Assembly (NCBI RefSeq): GCF_900177745.1
Contig: NZ_FXAR01000006.1
Location: 112,808-176,807 of the forward strand
Length of the DNA: 64,000 nt
Source of the DNA: Corynebacterium pollutisoli
Lineage (GTDB): Bacteria > Actinomycetota > Actinomycetes > Mycobacteriales > Mycobacteriaceae
Direction of reading: 5' to 3'
Position numbers and translations under genes: made by a program. Numbering within the stretch: the first letter of the stretch is position 1; each line of letters begins with the position of its first letter. Of the stretch, positions 42,791-53,358 are shown piece after piece. The notes beneath the pieces were generated by a model. It did no database searches. It was not told the origin of the DNA and saw nothing but the letters and a program-made list of their open reading frames with translations.

Positions 42791-43774
42791 TCAGGCCCCG
42801 TCGAGGATGTCGTCGGTGACGGCCTCGTTGGTGTCCGGGATACCCAGCTCCTCGGCCCGCTTGTCGGCCATGGACAGCAGACGGCGGATGCGACCGGCGA
42901 CGGCGTCCTTCGTCATCTGCGGGTCGGCGAGGCGGCCCAGCTCCTCGAGGGAGGCCTGCCGGTGCTGCACGCGCAGCTGCCCGGCCTCGGCGAGGTGCTC
43001 CGGCACGTCGTCGCCGAGGATCTGCATGGCGCGCTCGACGCGGGCGGCGGCGGCGACGGCGGCCCGGGCGGAACGGCGCAGGTTCGCGTCGTCGAAGTTG
43101 GCCAGCCGGTTGGCGGTGGAGCGGACCTCGCGGCGCAGGCGCTTGTCCTCCCACTCGAGGCGGATCTGCTGCGCGCCCATGCGGGTGAGGAGCGCGCCGA
43201 TGGCGTCCCCGTCGCGGATGATGACGCGGTCCGCGCCACGTGTCTCCCGGGTCTTGGCCGTGATGCCCAGGCGGCGGGCCGCACCGACGAGGGCCAGCGC
43301 CGCCTCCTGGCAGGGGCACGTCACCTCGAGCGCGGAGGAACGCCCCGGCTCGGTGAGGGTGCCCTGCGCGAGGAAGGCGCCGCGCCAGGCGGCCTCGTTG
43401 TCGGCGACGGTGCCGGAGATCACCTGCGGCGGCAGCCCAACCACCGGATGCCCGGAGCGGGTGACCAGGCCCAGGCGGCGCGCCAGGTCCTCGGTCCCCT
43501 CGGTGACCCGCAGCAGGTGCCGGGCGCTTTTCGACGCCCCGCCCGCGCTGATCGTGTGTTCGTGCACCTCGACGCCGTAGAGCTCGACAAGCGAGTCGGC
43601 GAGGCGGCGGGCGACGTCCGCGGAGTCCAGTTCGGCCTCGAGGACGAGGCGGCCGGCGATGATCTGCATCTGGCCGGCGAAGCGCAGCAGCGCCGCGGTC
43701 TCCGCGGCGCGCGCCGACTGGCGGGTCACCGCCACCCGCGTGAGTTCGTCCTTGACTCTTGCTGTCAACGCCAC
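42791..43774 (-). CDS. whiA: Sporulation/cell-division regulator WhiA
   Basis: 327 residues: an N-terminal degenerate LAGLIDADG homing-endonuclease-like fold (about 10-210) and a C-terminal helix-turn-helix (about 235-320, [10 protein letters not shown] then A-V-A-G-R-I-R-R-L). A DNA-binding regulator conserved in Gram-positives. GTG start at 43774. Order whiA-yvcK-rapZ-uvrC is the classic cluster. Confidence 0.95.
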   Translation of the reverse strand: MALTARVKDELTRVAVTRQSARAAETAALLRFAGQMQIIAGRLVLEAELDSADVARRLADSLVELYGVEVHEHTISAGGASKSARHLLRVTEGTEDLARRLGLVTRSGHPVVGLPPQVISGTVADNEAAWRGAFLAQGTLTEPGRSSALEVTCPCQEAALALVGAARRLGITAKTRETRGADRVIIRDGDAIGALLTRMGAQQIRLEWEDKRLRREVRSTANRLANFDDANLRRSARAAVAAAARVERAMQILGDDVPEHLAEAGQLRVQHRQASLEELGRLADPQMTKDAVAGRIRRLLSMADKRAEELGIPDTNEAVTDDILDGA

Positions 43775-43823
43775 AGCCTCGACTGCCTTTCTCTCGTGCC
43801 CGACTTCGAAGGTCCGATCCAGT

Positions 43824-44783
43824 CTAGACTGCGTCGCGGAACTGAGACGTCAGGGCCGCCGACAGCTTCGACGGATCGTGGATGTTCGTGGCCCGTCCGT
43901 CGTCACCGATGGTGCGCAGGTCGGCGTACACCACCTCCGCGCCGAGACCGGCGGCGGCGCGGGCCACGAAGTCGCGTTCGGCAGTGGTGCGGATGGTGTC
44001 GGAGTCGACGAGCACCCGGTCGATGCGCAGGGACGGGGCGTGCTGGCTGAGCATGTGGATGTGCCGCTCGGAGGAGAAGCCGTGGGTCTCCCCCAGCTCG
44101 GCCGAGAGGTTGAGCACCACGACCTTGAGCGCCGCTGTGTCGTTGAGGGCCTCGACGATGCCGGGCACCAGCAGGTGCGGAATGACCGAGGAGAACCACG
44201 AGCCGGGGCCGAGCGTGACCAGGGTGGCGTTGCGGATGGCCTCCACCGCCACCGGGCTGGGCTCCGGCTGGTCCGGGATGAGGCGCACGCGACGGACGGT
44301 GCCGGGGGTGGTCGCGACGGCGACCTGTCCCCGGACCGGGCGGATGACGCGCGGGTCGTCGTCCAGTCCGGCGACCTCCGCCTCGATGTCCAGCGGCTGG
44401 TTGCACACGGGGACGACGCGGCCGTGGGAGCGGGTGAGCTCCGCGACCTTGTCCAGGGCGGCCTGGTCGCTGCCGAGCACGGTGGCCAGGCCGGCGATGA
44501 GCAGGTTGCCCACGGCATGCCCGGCGAGGGCACCCGTGCCGCCGAAGCGGTGCTGGAGGGTCTGGGCCCACAGCTGCCCGTCCGCGTCGTCGCGGGCCAG
44601 GGCGGCCAGCGCCATCCGCAGGTCTCCGGGCGGGATGATCTCCATCTCCCGACGCAGTCGGCCGGAGGAGCCGCCGTCATCGGCGACGGTGACCACGGCC
44701 GTGATCGAGGAGGGTTCGCTCAGGCGGGCAGCGACGAGGGTCTGATAGAGGCCGTGGCCGCCTCCCAGGGAGGTGATGTGCAT
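43824..44783 (-). CDS. yvcK: YvcK-family UDP-sugar binding regulator
   Basis: 319 residues, CofD-like fold. G-G-G-H-G-L at the start binds the nucleotide sugar; [13 protein letters not shown] and L-G-P-G-S-W-F-S-S follow. In other actinobacteria and firmicutes it links cell-wall synthesis to carbon supply. ATG 44783 has GGAG upstream. Confidence 0.94.
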   Translation of the reverse strand: MHITSLGGGHGLYQTLVAARLSEPSSITAVVTVADDGGSSGRLRREMEIIPPGDLRMALAALARDDADGQLWAQTLQHRFGGTGALAGHAVGNLLIAGLATVLGSDQAALDKVAELTRSHGRVVPVCNQPLDIEAEVAGLDDDPRVIRPVRGQVAVATTPGTVRRVRLIPDQPEPSPVAVEAIRNATLVTLGPGSWFSSVIPHLLVPGIVEALNDTAALKVVVLNLSAELGETHGFSSERHIHMLSQHAPSLRIDRVLVDSDTIRTTAERDFVARAAAGLGAEVVYADLRTIGDDGRATNIHDPSKLSAALTSQFRDAV

Positions 44784-44804
44784 GGGTGGTACTCCAGGGA
44801 GGGA

Positions 44805-45698
44805 TCAGGTGGTGGCGATGTCGCGGTGCATGACGTTGACGTCGAGGTCACCGAGCTCGGACAGGCGGCGGCCGAGCTCCTCGGAGACGGCGACGGAACG
44901 GTGGTGCCCGCCGGTGCAGCCGACGGCGACGGTGATGAAGTTCTTGCCCTCGTGGCGGTAGCCGGCCAGCATCGACTCGAACATGGACACGAAGCGGTCG
45001 AGGAACTCCCCCGCCCCCTCCTGGCTGAGCACGTAGTCGCTCACCGGCTCGTCCGTGCCGCGGAAGCCGCGGAGTTCGGGCACCCAGAAGGGGTTGGGCA
45101 GGAAGCGGACGTCGACCATGAGGTCGGCGTCGCGCGGCGCGCCGTTCTTGAAGCCGAAGGACTCGATGGTGACGTGCTGGCGGTTGTGGGCCATGGTGCC
45201 GAAGGAGGCCTCGATGGCACGGCGGAGGTCATGCACCGACAGGCTCGAGGTGTCGATGATGATGTCCGCCATCTCCCTGATGGGGTTGGTGATCTCCCGC
45301 TCGCGGTCGATGCCCACCTGGAGGGTGTCGTCGTCCTGCAACGGGTGGGTGCGGCGGACGCTGTCGAAGCGGCGGATGAGCACGTCGTCGCGGGCGTCCA
45401 TGAACAGCACCGTCGGGGACATGTCGCGCTCCCCCAGATCCTTGACGACGTCGGCCAGGGAACCGCCGAAGGCGCGGGTGCGTACGTCGGTGAGGAAGGC
45501 GACCTTCTCCACCGGCGGATCCTGCGCCAGCGACTGCTCGAGGAAGGGGGCGATGAGGGTGGGCGGCAGGTTCTGGGCCACGAAGAAACCCTTGTCCTCC
45601 AGCACCTTCGCCGCGGAACTGAGGCCTCCGCCGGACATGCCGGTGATGAGGACGGGGGGCGTCGAGAAGCGGGACGGCGCGGAGGGAGGCGGGGTCAT
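44805..45698 (-). CDS. rapZ: RapZ/YvcJ-family nucleotide-binding protein
   Basis: 297 residues. The N-terminal P-loop reads G-M-S-G-G-G-L-S-S: the Walker A Lys is replaced by Leu, so ATP/GTP hydrolysis may be changed. The C-terminal half has the RapZ blocks [12 protein letters not shown] and N-x-M-H-R-D. ATG 45698 overlaps the uvrC stop as ATGA, and a TAGTAT hexamer 6 nt before it could drive separate leaderless transcription. Confidence 0.93.
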   Translation of the reverse strand: MTPPPSAPSRFSTPPVLITGMSGGGLSSAAKVLEDKGFFVAQNLPPTLIAPFLEQSLAQDPPVEKVAFLTDVRTRAFGGSLADVVKDLGERDMSPTVLFMDARDDVLIRRFDSVRRTHPLQDDDTLQVGIDREREITNPIREMADIIIDTSSLSVHDLRRAIEASFGTMAHNRQHVTIESFGFKNGAPRDADLMVDVRFLPNPFWVPELRGFRGTDEPVSDYVLSQEGAGEFLDRFVSMFESMLAGYRHEGKNFITVAVGCTGGHHRSVAVSEELGRRLSELGDLDVNVMHRDIATT

Positions 45699-47728
45699 GG
45701 GGCCATACTATCGCGGGTGCCGGGGTGGAGGTGGTCGAACACCGCCGCCGCCAGTTTCGGCCCGAAGCCCTTGACCTCGGCGATCTCCTCGAGGGTCGCG
45801 GCCTTGAGCTTCTTCACCGAGCCGAAGTGCCTGACCAGTTCGGTGCGGCGGGTGGCTCCGAGCCCGGGCACGCCGTCGAGTTCGGAGACCCGCATCCGCT
45901 TCGACCGCTGCTGGCGGTGGTAGGTGATGGCGAAGCGGTGGGCCTCGTCGCGGATCTGCTGCAGCAGGAACAGGCCCTGGGAGGAACGCGGGAGGATGAG
46001 CGGATCGGACTCGCCGGGCACCCAGATCTCCTCGAGGCGCTTGGCCAGGCCGATGAGGGTGACGTCGACGATACCGAGCTCGTCGAAGACCTTCTGGGCG
46101 GCGTTGACCTGCGGGAGACCGCCGTCGACGATGAACAGGTTCGGCGGGTATGCGAAGCGGCGGGCGTCGGTGGAGAACTCCTCCACCTTCTCGTCCTCGA
46201 AGGTCTGGGCCTCGGTCTCCTCGTCGGGGACGGCGAGTTTGTCCTGGTTGTGGCGCAGGAAGCGGCGGCGGGTGATCTCCGCGATGGAGGCGACGTCGTC
46301 GGAACGGCCGTCGCCGGCGGCCTCCTTCACCCGGTAGCGGCGGTAGTCGGACTTGCGCGGCAGGCCGTCCTCGAAGACGACGAGCGAGGCGACGACGTCG
46401 GTGCCCTGGATGTGGGAGATGTCGGTGCACTCGATGCGCAGCGGTGCCTCCTCTAGTCCGAGGACCTCCTGGATGTCCTGCAGCGCCGCCGAGCGGGCGG
46501 TGAGGTCGCCGACACGCTTGAGCTTGTGCTGGCGCAGCGCCTCCTGGGCGTTGCGCTCGACGGTCTCCATGAGCGCCCGCTTGTCGCCGCGCTGCGGGAC
46601 GCGCAGGTCGACGGCGGACCCACGCAGCTCGGTGAGCAGGGTCTCCACCTCGGAGCGCTCGTCGGGCAGGTGCTGGACGAGGATCTCACGCGGCACCACC
46701 GCCCCCGGTTTCGGGGGCTGCGTGGAGTACTGGTCGACGCCCCGCCGCTTGACCCGGGCGGCCTCGTCGGCGGCGTCAAGAAGCGCGCGTTCGACGGCGT
46801 CGGAGTAGAACTGGATGAGGAAGTCCTGCATGAGGGCCGCGAGGGGTTCCTCGGTGCGTTCGACGACCCAGCCACGCTGGCCGCGGATGCGTCCGCCGCG
46901 GACGTGGAAGATCTGGACGGCGGCCTCGAGTTCATCGGAGGCGACGGCGATGAGGTCGGCGTCGGTGGCGTCACCGAGGACGACGGCCTGCTGCTCCATC
47001 ACCTTGTTGATCGCCCCGAGGTCGTCGCGCAGGCGGGCGGCGCGCTCGAACTCGAGGTCCTCGGCCGCCTGTTCCATCTCGCGGGTGAGCTGCCGGACGA
47101 CCTTGTCGGTGTGGCCCGCCATGAAGGAGACGAACCCGTCGACGATCTCCCGGTGCTCCTCCGGGGTGACGCGGCCGACACACGGCGCAGAACACTTGTC
47201 AATGTAGCCGAGCAGGCAGGGCCGGCCCAGCTTCTCGTGGCGGTTGTACACGCCCTTGGAGCAGGTCCGCACGGGGAAGACGCGCGTGAGCAGGTCGAGG
47301 GTCTCGCGCACGGCCCAGGCATGGGAGTAGGGGCCGAAGTAGCGCACGCCGCGGCGTCGGGGGCCCCGGTAGAAGAAGGCGCGCGGAATCGTCTCCCCGG
47401 TGGAGACGGCCAGCAGCGGATAGGTCTTGTCGTCGCGGTACTTGACGTTGAAGCGGGGGTCGAAACGCTTGATCCACGTGTACTCCAGCTGCAGCGCCTC
47501 GACCTCGGAGGAGACCACCGTCCACTCGACGGAGGCAGCCGTGAACACCATCTGGCGGGTGCGCGGGTGGAGGCCCGTGACGTCCTGGAAGTAGTTCGAC
47601 AGCCGCGCCCGGAGGCTGTTGGCCTTGCCGACGTAGATGACGCGCCGATTCTCGTCGCGGAAACGGTAGACGCCCGGCTCCGTGGGGATGGTCCCCGGGG
47701 CCGGGCGGTACGTGGAGGGATCAGCCAT
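45695..47728 (-). CDS. uvrC: Excinuclease ABC subunit C
   Basis: 677 residues. GIY-YIG nuclease at about 15-95 (G-V-Y-R-F then V-I-Y-V-G-K-A), UVR motif near 210-240 ([11 protein letters not shown]), RNase H-like nuclease in the middle ([17 protein letters not shown]) and two helix-hairpin-helix motifs at the end. Makes both incisions in nucleotide excision repair. Start ATG 47728 lies 1 nt beyond the previous stop. Confidence 0.96.
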   Translation of the reverse strand: MADPSTYRPAPGTIPTEPGVYRFRDENRRVIYVGKANSLRARLSNYFQDVTGLHPRTRQMVFTAASVEWTVVSSEVEALQLEYTWIKRFDPRFNVKYRDDKTYPLLAVSTGETIPRAFFYRGPRRRGVRYFGPYSHAWAVRETLDLLTRVFPVRTCSKGVYNRHEKLGRPCLLGYIDKCSAPCVGRVTPEEHREIVDGFVSFMAGHTDKVVRQLTREMEQAAEDLEFERAARLRDDLGAINKVMEQQAVVLGDATDADLIAVASDELEAAVQIFHVRGGRIRGQRGWVVERTEEPLAALMQDFLIQFYSDAVERALLDAADEAARVKRRGVDQYSTQPPKPGAVVPREILVQHLPDERSEVETLLTELRGSAVDLRVPQRGDKRALMETVERNAQEALRQHKLKRVGDLTARSAALQDIQEVLGLEEAPLRIECTDISHIQGTDVVASLVVFEDGLPRKSDYRRYRVKEAAGDGRSDDVASIAEITRRRFLRHNQDKLAVPDEETEAQTFEDEKVEEFSTDARRFAYPPNLFIVDGGLPQVNAAQKVFDELGIVDVTLIGLAKRLEEIWVPGESDPLILPRSSQGLFLLQQIRDEAHRFAITYHRQQRSKRMRVSELDGVPGLGATRRTELVRHFGSVKKLKAATLEEIAEVKGFGPKLAAAVFDHLHPGTRDSMAP
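45705..45710 (-). promoter_or_regulatory. Leaderless-type -10 for rapZ, inside uvrC
   Basis: Read leftward, TAGTAT ends 6 nt before ATG 45698 and lies in the last codons of uvrC. Confidence 0.45.
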
Positions 47729-47729
47729 G

Positions 47730-48269
47730 CTAGTCCTGCGGCATGTACTTGGCCTCGAGCTCACGGAACGTCGAGACGGCCTGGACCACGGCGGGCCCGT
47801 CGGAGGCCTGCATCGCCCACATGGGCACGTACTCGAACTCGGGCAGCTCCAGGCGGGCCATGCGTGCGCCCTGCGGGAAGAACAGGCCGTACGCCACGGA
47901 CCACGGGTAGAAACGGGTGCCGATGATGTTGCGGATCTCCACCCCGTCCTCGTTGGCACGGACGCGCGGGCGGGTGAACGCCAGGTACGCGAGGACGGAG
48001 ATGACCACGCCGACCAGGGGGAACGCCAGCTGGTCGATGAAGGAGATCGACGCGCCGGTGAACTCGAGGTCGAGGAAGTAGCCCATGAAGATGTGCACGG
48101 CCATGACCACGACGATGCAGATCCACGCCAGGCGCTTCAGCGACGGGGAACGCACTTCCAGCTCCCACGGCTTGGTGGAGGTCATCGCGTGCGGATCGAG
48201 GGCGGCGTAGTAGGCCAGCTCCTCGTCGCTGAGCTTCCGGGAGGTCTCGGGGGCGTTATTGTCACTCAC
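47730..48269 (-). CDS. PH domain membrane protein
   Basis: 179 residues. Two membrane helices (about 52-70 and 80-100) follow a charged N-terminus, then a bacterial PH-like domain (about 105-165, [10 protein letters not shown]). It corresponds by position to Rv1417, next to the rib genes. Function unknown. GTG 48269 is leaderless. Confidence 0.82.
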   Translation of the reverse strand: MSDNNAPETSRKLSDEELAYYAALDPHAMTSTKPWELEVRSPSLKRLAWICIVVVMAVHIFMGYFLDLEFTGASISFIDQLAFPLVGVVISVLAYLAFTRPRVRANEDGVEIRNIIGTRFYPWSVAYGLFFPQGARMARLELPEFEYVPMWAMQASDGPAVVQAVSTFRELEAKYMPQD

Positions 48270-48276
48270 GCTCAAC

Positions 48277-48282
48277 AGTCTA
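48277..48282 (-). promoter_or_regulatory. Leaderless-type -10 for the PH-domain gene
   Basis: Read leftward, TAGACT ends 7 nt before GTG 48269. Confidence 0.55.
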
Positions 48283-48288
48283 TCCCCC

Positions 48289-48765
48289 TCAGCCGCGCAG
48301 TCGACGCAGGGTGAGCGCGGCGTCGAGGGCCGCGACCATGGCCTCCGCGCCCTTGTCCTCGACGGACCCCTCGAAACCGGCGCGGTCAATGGCCTGCTGC
48401 TCGTCGTTCGTGGTGAGCACGCCGTTGCCGATCGGGGTGGATTCGTCGAGGGCGATGCGGGTCAGGCCCTCGGTGACGGAGTCGCAGACGTAGTCGAAGT
48501 GCGGGGTGCCGCCGCGGATGACACAACCCAGGGCGACGACGGCGTCGTGGGTGCGGGCGAACTGCTGGACGACGACGGGCAGCTCGAGCGCGCCCATGAC
48601 GTGCGCCTCCGAGAGCTTCTCGACGCCCGCCTCCCGCGCCGCCGCCACCGCGTTGCGGCGCATCTGCTCGCAGATCTCGGTGTTCCAGCGGGCGGTGACC
48701 ACCGCGACGCTCAGTCCGGAGGCGTCGAGGGCGTCCTCGAGGACCGGCAGACCTTCCTTACTCAC
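48289..48765 (-). CDS. ribH: 6,7-dimethyl-8-ribityllumazine synthase
   Basis: 158 residues. V-T-A-R-W-N at about 24, G-A-L-E-L-P at about 58, [14 protein letters not shown] at about 80 and G-V-L-T-T-N are the family blocks. Forms the icosahedral lumazine synthase shell. Overlaps ribBA by 4 nt (ATGA). Confidence 0.96.
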   Translation of the reverse strand: MSKEGLPVLEDALDASGLSVAVVTARWNTEICEQMRRNAVAAAREAGVEKLSEAHVMGALELPVVVQQFARTHDAVVALGCVIRGGTPHFDYVCDSVTEGLTRIALDESTPIGNGVLTTNDEQQAIDRAGFEGSVEDKGAEAMVAALDAALTLRRLRG

Positions 48766-50045
48766 TTCGTGTCTCCTTCGTGGGTGCGCTCCCAGGTGTC
48801 GACGGCGGGCAGGTCGTGGCCCATCCGGTCACGCTTGGTGCGCAGGTAGCGGATGTTGTCCTCGTTGGGCTCCACCGGGATGGACGTGCGGCCGGTGATG
48901 CCCACGCCGTAGCCCTCCAGCGCGGCGCACTTGGTGGGGTTGTTGGTGAGCAGCGAGAGCGTGTCGACGCCCAGGTCCCGGAGGATCTGGCCGGCGGCAG
49001 AGTACTCGCGGGCGTCGGCGGGCAGGCCCTGCTCGAGGTTGGCGTCGACGGTGTCGAGGCCCAGGTCCTGCAGGCGGTAGGCCTCCAGCTTGGCCATGAG
49101 CCCGATGCCGCGCCCCTCGTGGCCGCGCAGGTAGATGATGACGCCCCGGCCGGCCTCCTGCACCATGCGCATCGACTCGTGCAGTTGGGGGCCGCAGTCG
49201 CAGCGGCGGGAGGCGAAGACGTCGCCGGTGAGGCACTCGGAGTGGACGCGCACGAGCACGTCCTCGCCGGTGACGTCGCCGACGGTGAGAGCCACGAATT
49301 CGGTGCCGTCGATGACGTGACGGTAGCCGTACATGGCGAAGTCGCCGTACTCGGTGGGCATGCGCGTCTCGACGAGTCGCTCCACCTGGGACTCCGTGCG
49401 ACGGCGGTGGTCGATGAGCTGCTCGATGGAGATCATCGTCAGGCCGTGGGTGTCGGCGAAGCGCCGCAGCTCCGGGCCGCGGGCCATGTCGGTGGGATCG
49501 TCCTCGGAGACGATCTCGCACAGTACACCGGCGGGGCGCAGACCGGCCATGCGGGCCAGGTCGACGGCGGCCTCGGTGTGACCGTCACGGGCCAGCACTC
49601 CCCCTTCGACGGCCCGCAGCGGGACGACGTGGCCGGGGCGGGTGAAGTCGTGGCGGGTGGTCGTCGGGTTGGCCAGGCGCTGGATGGTCTCGCAGCGGGA
49701 GGTCGCGGAGATGCCGGTGGTGCCGGTGTTCGCGTCGACGGTGACGGTGTAGGCGGTGTGGCGGGCGTCCTCGTTCCGGGCCACCATCGGCGGCAGGTCG
49801 AGGCGGTCGCAGTCCGCGTTGGTCAGCGGGGCGCAGATGTAGCCGGAGCTGTAGCGCACCATGAAGGCCACGAGCTCCGGGGTGGCCAGTTCGGCGGCGA
49901 AGATGAGGTCGCCCTCGTTCTCGCGGTCCTCATCGTCCACGACGACGACCATCTTGCCGGCGGCGATGTCGGCGATGGCGTCCTCGACGGTGTCGAGGCG
50001 CAGGCGGTCGTTGTCCACAGAATCGTCAGTCACGCCAGTAGACAT
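48762..50045 (-). CDS. ribBA: Bifunctional DHBP synthase / GTP cyclohydrolase II
   Basis: 427 residues. N-terminal 3,4-dihydroxy-2-butanone-4-phosphate synthase ([10 protein letters not shown] acidic motif at about 37, T-R-P-G-H-V-V-P-L later) and C-terminal GTP cyclohydrolase II with three zinc Cys in E-C-L-T-G-D-V-F and R-R-C-D-C-G. Supplies both riboflavin precursors. Start overlaps the ribE stop by one base. Confidence 0.96.
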   Translation of the reverse strand: MSTGVTDDSVDNDRLRLDTVEDAIADIAAGKMVVVVDDEDRENEGDLIFAAELATPELVAFMVRYSSGYICAPLTNADCDRLDLPPMVARNEDARHTAYTVTVDANTGTTGISATSRCETIQRLANPTTTRHDFTRPGHVVPLRAVEGGVLARDGHTEAAVDLARMAGLRPAGVLCEIVSEDDPTDMARGPELRRFADTHGLTMISIEQLIDHRRRTESQVERLVETRMPTEYGDFAMYGYRHVIDGTEFVALTVGDVTGEDVLVRVHSECLTGDVFASRRCDCGPQLHESMRMVQEAGRGVIIYLRGHEGRGIGLMAKLEAYRLQDLGLDTVDANLEQGLPADAREYSAAGQILRDLGVDTLSLLTNNPTKCAALEGYGVGITGRTSIPVEPNEDNIRYLRTKRDRMGHDLPAVDTWERTHEGDTK

Positions 50046-50665
50046 TAGCGTTCCGGGGTGGCAGGCTGAGCGTCGGCCCTGCCGCCGAGCATCTTCTCGA
50101 CGTACTTGGCCAGCACGTCGACCTCGATGTTGACCACCGAACCCTCGACGAGTTCGCCGTGGGTCGTCTCGGCCAGGGTCGTCGGGATGAGGGACACCTC
50201 GAAGTAGTCCTCCCCCACCGCGGAGACGGTCAGGGAGGTGCCGTTGACGGCGATGGAACCCTTTTCGACGACGTAGCGCGCCAGGGCCGCGTCAAGCGAG
50301 AAACGCAGCACGTCCCAGTGCTCGGAGGAGGTGCGGCTGAGGAGGCGCGAGGTGCCGTCGACGTGGCCCTGCATGATGTGTCCGCCGAGGCGCGCGCCCG
50401 CAGCCAGGGCCCGCTCGAGGTTGACGCGGGAGCCGACCTCCAGCTGCCCCAGGCCGGTGCGGTCGAGGGACTCCTGCATGACGTCGGCGGTGAACCACTC
50501 GTCCGTGTGCTCGACGACGGTGAGGCACACGCCGTTGACGGCGATGGAGTCACCGAAGGAGACGTCGCTGAGCACCTTCCCCGCGCCGATCGTCAGTCGG
50601 AGGGCGTCACCCTGCGGCTCGAGCTTGTCGACGCGGCCGATCTCCTCCACCAGTCCTGTGAACAA
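50045..50665 (-). CDS. ribE: Riboflavin synthase (alpha)
   Basis: 206 residues with two internal lumazine-binding repeats, M-F-T-G-L-V-E-E at the start, [13 protein letters not shown] and later [12 protein letters not shown]. The start is TTG at 50665 after AAGGAC. Product of the final riboflavin step. Four nt separate it from ribD. Confidence 0.95.
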   Translation of the reverse strand: MFTGLVEEIGRVDKLEPQGDALRLTIGAGKVLSDVSFGDSIAVNGVCLTVVEHTDEWFTADVMQESLDRTGLGQLEVGSRVNLERALAAGARLGGHIMQGHVDGTSRLLSRTSSEHWDVLRFSLDAALARYVVEKGSIAVNGTSLTVSAVGEDYFEVSLIPTTLAETTHGELVEGSVVNIEVDVLAKYVEKMLGGRADAQPATPER

Positions 50666-50669
50666 CTGT

Positions 50670-51659
50670 TCAGTCCTTTCGGGTCATCTCTAGTAGCACG
50701 TCATCGCCCAGCCGGGTGATGCGCGGGGTGCCGAAACGCACGGCATCGGTGATGGTCAAGCCCACGGCCCCGGCGAGGACACCGCGGCCCTGTCCGAGCA
50801 GGGTCGGCGCGATGTACGCCTGGATGTGGTCGACCAGTCCGGCCTCGAGGAAGCCGGAGGCCAGCTGGGCCCCGCCCTCGACGAGGACGTCGCGGGCGCC
50901 TGTCTCCCACAACTGCCACAGGGCGTCGGGAATTCCCCGGTACTGCTCAAAACCGAGTCGGTGCAGGTTGGGGGCGTGGCCGGCGAGGGATCGTCCGCCG
51001 ATGACCACGCGCCGGGGCTGGTTGGGCAGCTCCCGGTCGCCGTCGCGGGCGGTGAGCGAGGGGTTGTCGGCGATGGCGGTGCCGGTGCCGACGATGATGG
51101 CGTCGCGCTTCGTCCGGTCCCGGTGGACGTGCCGGCGGGCCGTCTCACCGGTGATCCACTGGCTCGACCCGTCGAGGGCGGCCGTGAAACCGTCCAGGGT
51201 CTGCGCGAACTTGAGGGTCACCGAGGGCCGGTTACGGTGGACCGACGTCAGCCACGGGATGAGCGCGTCCACCTCATGGTTGAGGCACTCGGCGTTGACG
51301 CCGTTCTCCCTCAGGAAGTCCGCACCGCCGGTGGCCACCGGATTGGGGTCCGGCTGACAGTAGTAGACGGTGTCGATCCCGGCGTCGAGAAGCGCCTGCG
51401 AGCAGGGGCCGGTCCGGCCCTGGTGATGGCACGGCTCGAGGGTGACCACGGCCGTGCCGCCCGCGGCCCGCTCCCCCGCCTCACGCAGGGCCATGACCTC
51501 GGCGTGAGGGCCTCCAGCGGGCTGGGTCGCGCCCTGGCCGACGAGCTCGCCGGTGCGGTCGAGGATCGCAGCCCCGACCGGCGGGTTGGGGCTGGTGTGC
51601 CCGCGCACGCCCTCCCCGCGTCCGAGGGCGGCGGCGAGGGCGCGGCCGATGTCCTCCAT
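50670..51659 (-). CDS. ribD: Bifunctional pyrimidine deaminase/reductase RibD
   Basis: 329 residues. Deaminase zinc site in P-H-A-E-V-M-A-L and P-C-H-H-Q-G-R-T-G-P-C; reductase from about 145 with L-K-F-A-Q-T-L-D-G and G-G-A-Q-L-A-S-G-F. Performs the second and third steps of riboflavin synthesis. No FMN riboswitch is visible upstream. Confidence 0.95.
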   Translation of the reverse strand: MEDIGRALAAALGRGEGVRGHTSPNPPVGAAILDRTGELVGQGATQPAGGPHAEVMALREAGERAAGGTAVVTLEPCHHQGRTGPCSQALLDAGIDTVYYCQPDPNPVATGGADFLRENGVNAECLNHEVDALIPWLTSVHRNRPSVTLKFAQTLDGFTAALDGSSQWITGETARRHVHRDRTKRDAIIVGTGTAIADNPSLTARDGDRELPNQPRRVVIGGRSLAGHAPNLHRLGFEQYRGIPDALWQLWETGARDVLVEGGAQLASGFLEAGLVDHIQAYIAPTLLGQGRGVLAGAVGLTITDAVRFGTPRITRLGDDVLLEMTRKD

Positions 51660-51673
51660 GATCGTCGACCGTC

Positions 51674-52330
51674 CTAGACGGTGGCCAGACGGCGCAGATT
51701 GTCGACGGCCTCCGCCGGGTCCTCCTTGCCGTACACGGCGGAACCCGCGACGTAGGCGTCGCAGCCGGCCTCGGCGGCCTGCGCGATGGTCTTCTCGGAA
51801 ATGCCGCCGTCGATCTCGATGAGGGTGGTCAGCCGGTTGTTGTCGATAGCCTCGCGCAGGGTGCGGACCTTCTCCAGCTGGTCCGGCATGAAGGACTGGC
51901 CGCCGAAACCCGGCTCGACGGACATGACGAGCACGAGATCGAAGAAACGCAGGTCCGCCAGGTAAGGCTCGATCGGGGTGCCCGGCTTGAGGGAGAACCC
52001 GGCCTTCACACCCTTCGACTTGATGTGCTTGGCCAGTGCGACGTGGTCGGCGGTGGCCTCGACGTGGAAGATGACGCAGTCCGCGCCGGCGTCGATGTAG
52101 TGGTCGACCCAGTCCTCCGGGTTCTCGATCATCAGGTGCACGTCGAGGTGCTGATCGGTGATCCGGTCCACCGTCTTCGTGATGTCCGGACCGAAGGAGA
52201 GATTCGGGACGAAGTGTCCGTCCATAATGTCCACGTGGATCCAGTCCGCGTTCGCCACGGCGCGGACCTCCTCGCCGAGCTTCGAGAAATCAGCCGCGAG
52301 AATGCTGGGTGCGATGATCGGAGATGCCAT
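51674..52330 (-). CDS. rpe: Ribulose-phosphate 3-epimerase
   Basis: 218 residues, TIM barrel. P-S-I-L-A-A-D-F at about 7, H-V-D-I-M-D-G-H-F-V-P-N at about 32, M-S-V-E-P-G-F-G-G-Q-S-F at about 140 and E-I-D-G-G-I near 175 hold the metal and catalytic Asp residues. Links the pentose pathway to ribulose-5-phosphate, also the ribBA substrate. ATG 52330 is leaderless. Confidence 0.97.
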   Translation of the reverse strand: MASPIIAPSILAADFSKLGEEVRAVANADWIHVDIMDGHFVPNLSFGPDITKTVDRITDQHLDVHLMIENPEDWVDHYIDAGADCVIFHVEATADHVALAKHIKSKGVKAGFSLKPGTPIEPYLADLRFFDLVLVMSVEPGFGGQSFMPDQLEKVRTLREAIDNNRLTTLIEIDGGISEKTIAQAAEAGCDAYVAGSAVYGKEDPAEAVDNLRRLATV

Positions 52331-52337
52331 GGCAACG

Positions 52338-52343
52338 AGTGTA
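52338..52343 (-). promoter_or_regulatory. Leaderless-type -10 for rpe
   Basis: Read leftward, TACACT ends 7 nt before ATG 52330. Transcription from here also reaches ribD-ribE-ribBA-ribH. Confidence 0.5.
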
Positions 52344-52375
52344 CGCGGGTGGCGTGAGGGGGCGGAAAAGCCTGG

Positions 52376-53191
52376 TCAGCTGTCCCCGCTCGCCCTCCGC
52401 CGCCGCCGGCGCCGGACCACCGCCACCACTACGGCGATGACGGCACCGAGCACGACGAGCCACGGCAGCAGACCGACGAGCACGATGACCATCGTCTCCA
52501 GGGAGGTGAGGAAGGCCTGCCAGGACCGCTCGACCACGTTCGGCGGAAGGTAACCGTCGTCGTCGACGCTGAAGGTCACCGTGAGGGTCGACATGCCCAC
52601 CTGGTCCTGCAGGTGGTCGAGCTGCGCGGTGAGCGAATCGAGCTCCCCCTGCCGCTGGGTGAGCATTTCCTCGGCGCGGACCAGGTCCTCGACGGAGTCG
52701 GCCCCGGTCATGAGCTCGGTGAGCCGGTCGATGGACGTCTGCAGCGCGTCCCGACGGGCCTGGAGGTCGACGCGTTCCTGCGTGACGTCCGTGGCCTGCG
52801 TCGACTGGGCGACCACCTCCCCGAAATCCGCCAGGGCGTCGACGACCGCCTCGTACCTCTCCGCCGGGACCCGCGCCGTCACCACCGCGCGCGGCTGGTC
52901 ACCCCGCGTGCCGGTCTCGGAGAACTCGATCCGCCCGCCCTCCTCGCGGACGGCCGCGGCGAAATCCGCCGCCGCGGACACCGGCTCCCCCGTCCGCACC
53001 GAGGCGATGCCGGTGGTGATGACATCGTTGCTTATCGACGCCCCGTCGTCCCCCGCCGGCCCCGCCGGTTCCGCCTGCCCGACGGCCCGCTCACCGGGGC
53101 TGACGTACGTCTCATGGAAGGAGTCGGAGCCGCAGGCGCTGACGAACAGTGCCAGCGCGACCGCGACGAGAACACCCCTGATCGCTTTCAT
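52376..53191 (-). CDS. DUF4349 lipoprotein
   Basis: 271 residues. Signal peptide with lipobox L-F-V-S-A-C at about 15-20; then an extracellular DUF4349 domain with a long coiled coil (about 145-200, rich in Leu/Gln/Arg); a membrane helix at about 232-260 and an Arg-rich cytoplasmic tail. Probably both lipid-anchored and membrane-spanning. Function unknown. It carries a CTTATCGACGCCC copy (53031-53043) that forces a rare ATA codon. Confidence 0.85.
   Translation of the reverse strand: MKAIRGVLVAVALALFVSACGSDSFHETYVSPGERAVGQAEPAGPAGDDGASISNDVITTGIASVRTGEPVSAAADFAAAVREEGGRIEFSETGTRGDQPRAVVTARVPAERYEAVVDALADFGEVVAQSTQATDVTQERVDLQARRDALQTSIDRLTELMTGADSVEDLVRAEEMLTQRQGELDSLTAQLDHLQDQVGMSTLTVTFSVDDDGYLPPNVVERSWQAFLTSLETMVIVLVGLLPWLVVLGAVIAVVVAVVRRRRRRRASGDS
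53031..53043 (+). repeat. CTTATCGACGCCC motif copy 2
   Basis: Exact 13-mer inside the DUF4349 gene; in the gene's frame it produces the codons TCG-ATA-AGC, with ATA otherwise very rare here. Confidence 0.6.
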
Positions 53192-53197
53192 GGCCCC

Positions 53198-53203
53198 ACT
53201 CTA
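53198..53203 (-). promoter_or_regulatory. Leaderless-type -10 for the DUF4349 gene
   Basis: Read leftward, TAGAGT ends 6 nt before ATG 53191. Confidence 0.5.
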
Positions 53204-53268
53204 TCGGGGAACCGCAGCCCGACGACGTTACCTGATGCGGGTGACACGGGGCGTCGGGAAGCGGCAGG

Positions 53269-53307
53269 TTATCCACAGGCCCGGCCGGAGGGCCGGGTTA
53301 TCCACAG
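53269..53307. repeat. Hairpin flanked by two DnaA boxes
   Basis: Two direct copies of TTATCCACAG (53269-53278 and 53298-53307) flank a stem CCCGGCC/GGCCGGG (53280-53286 with 53291-53297) with a GGAG loop. It lies about 50 bp before the gene at 53359. Confidence 0.7.
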
Positions 53308-53358
53308 AAACCGTGAGACGCCGGAGCGCGGGGTGGCGAAAGGTGGTGGGGTGAGGGC

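Noticed and set aside
50660..51700. FMN riboswitch before the rib genes
   Set aside because: Genes overlap or lie within 15 nt of each other and no FMN-element core is present.
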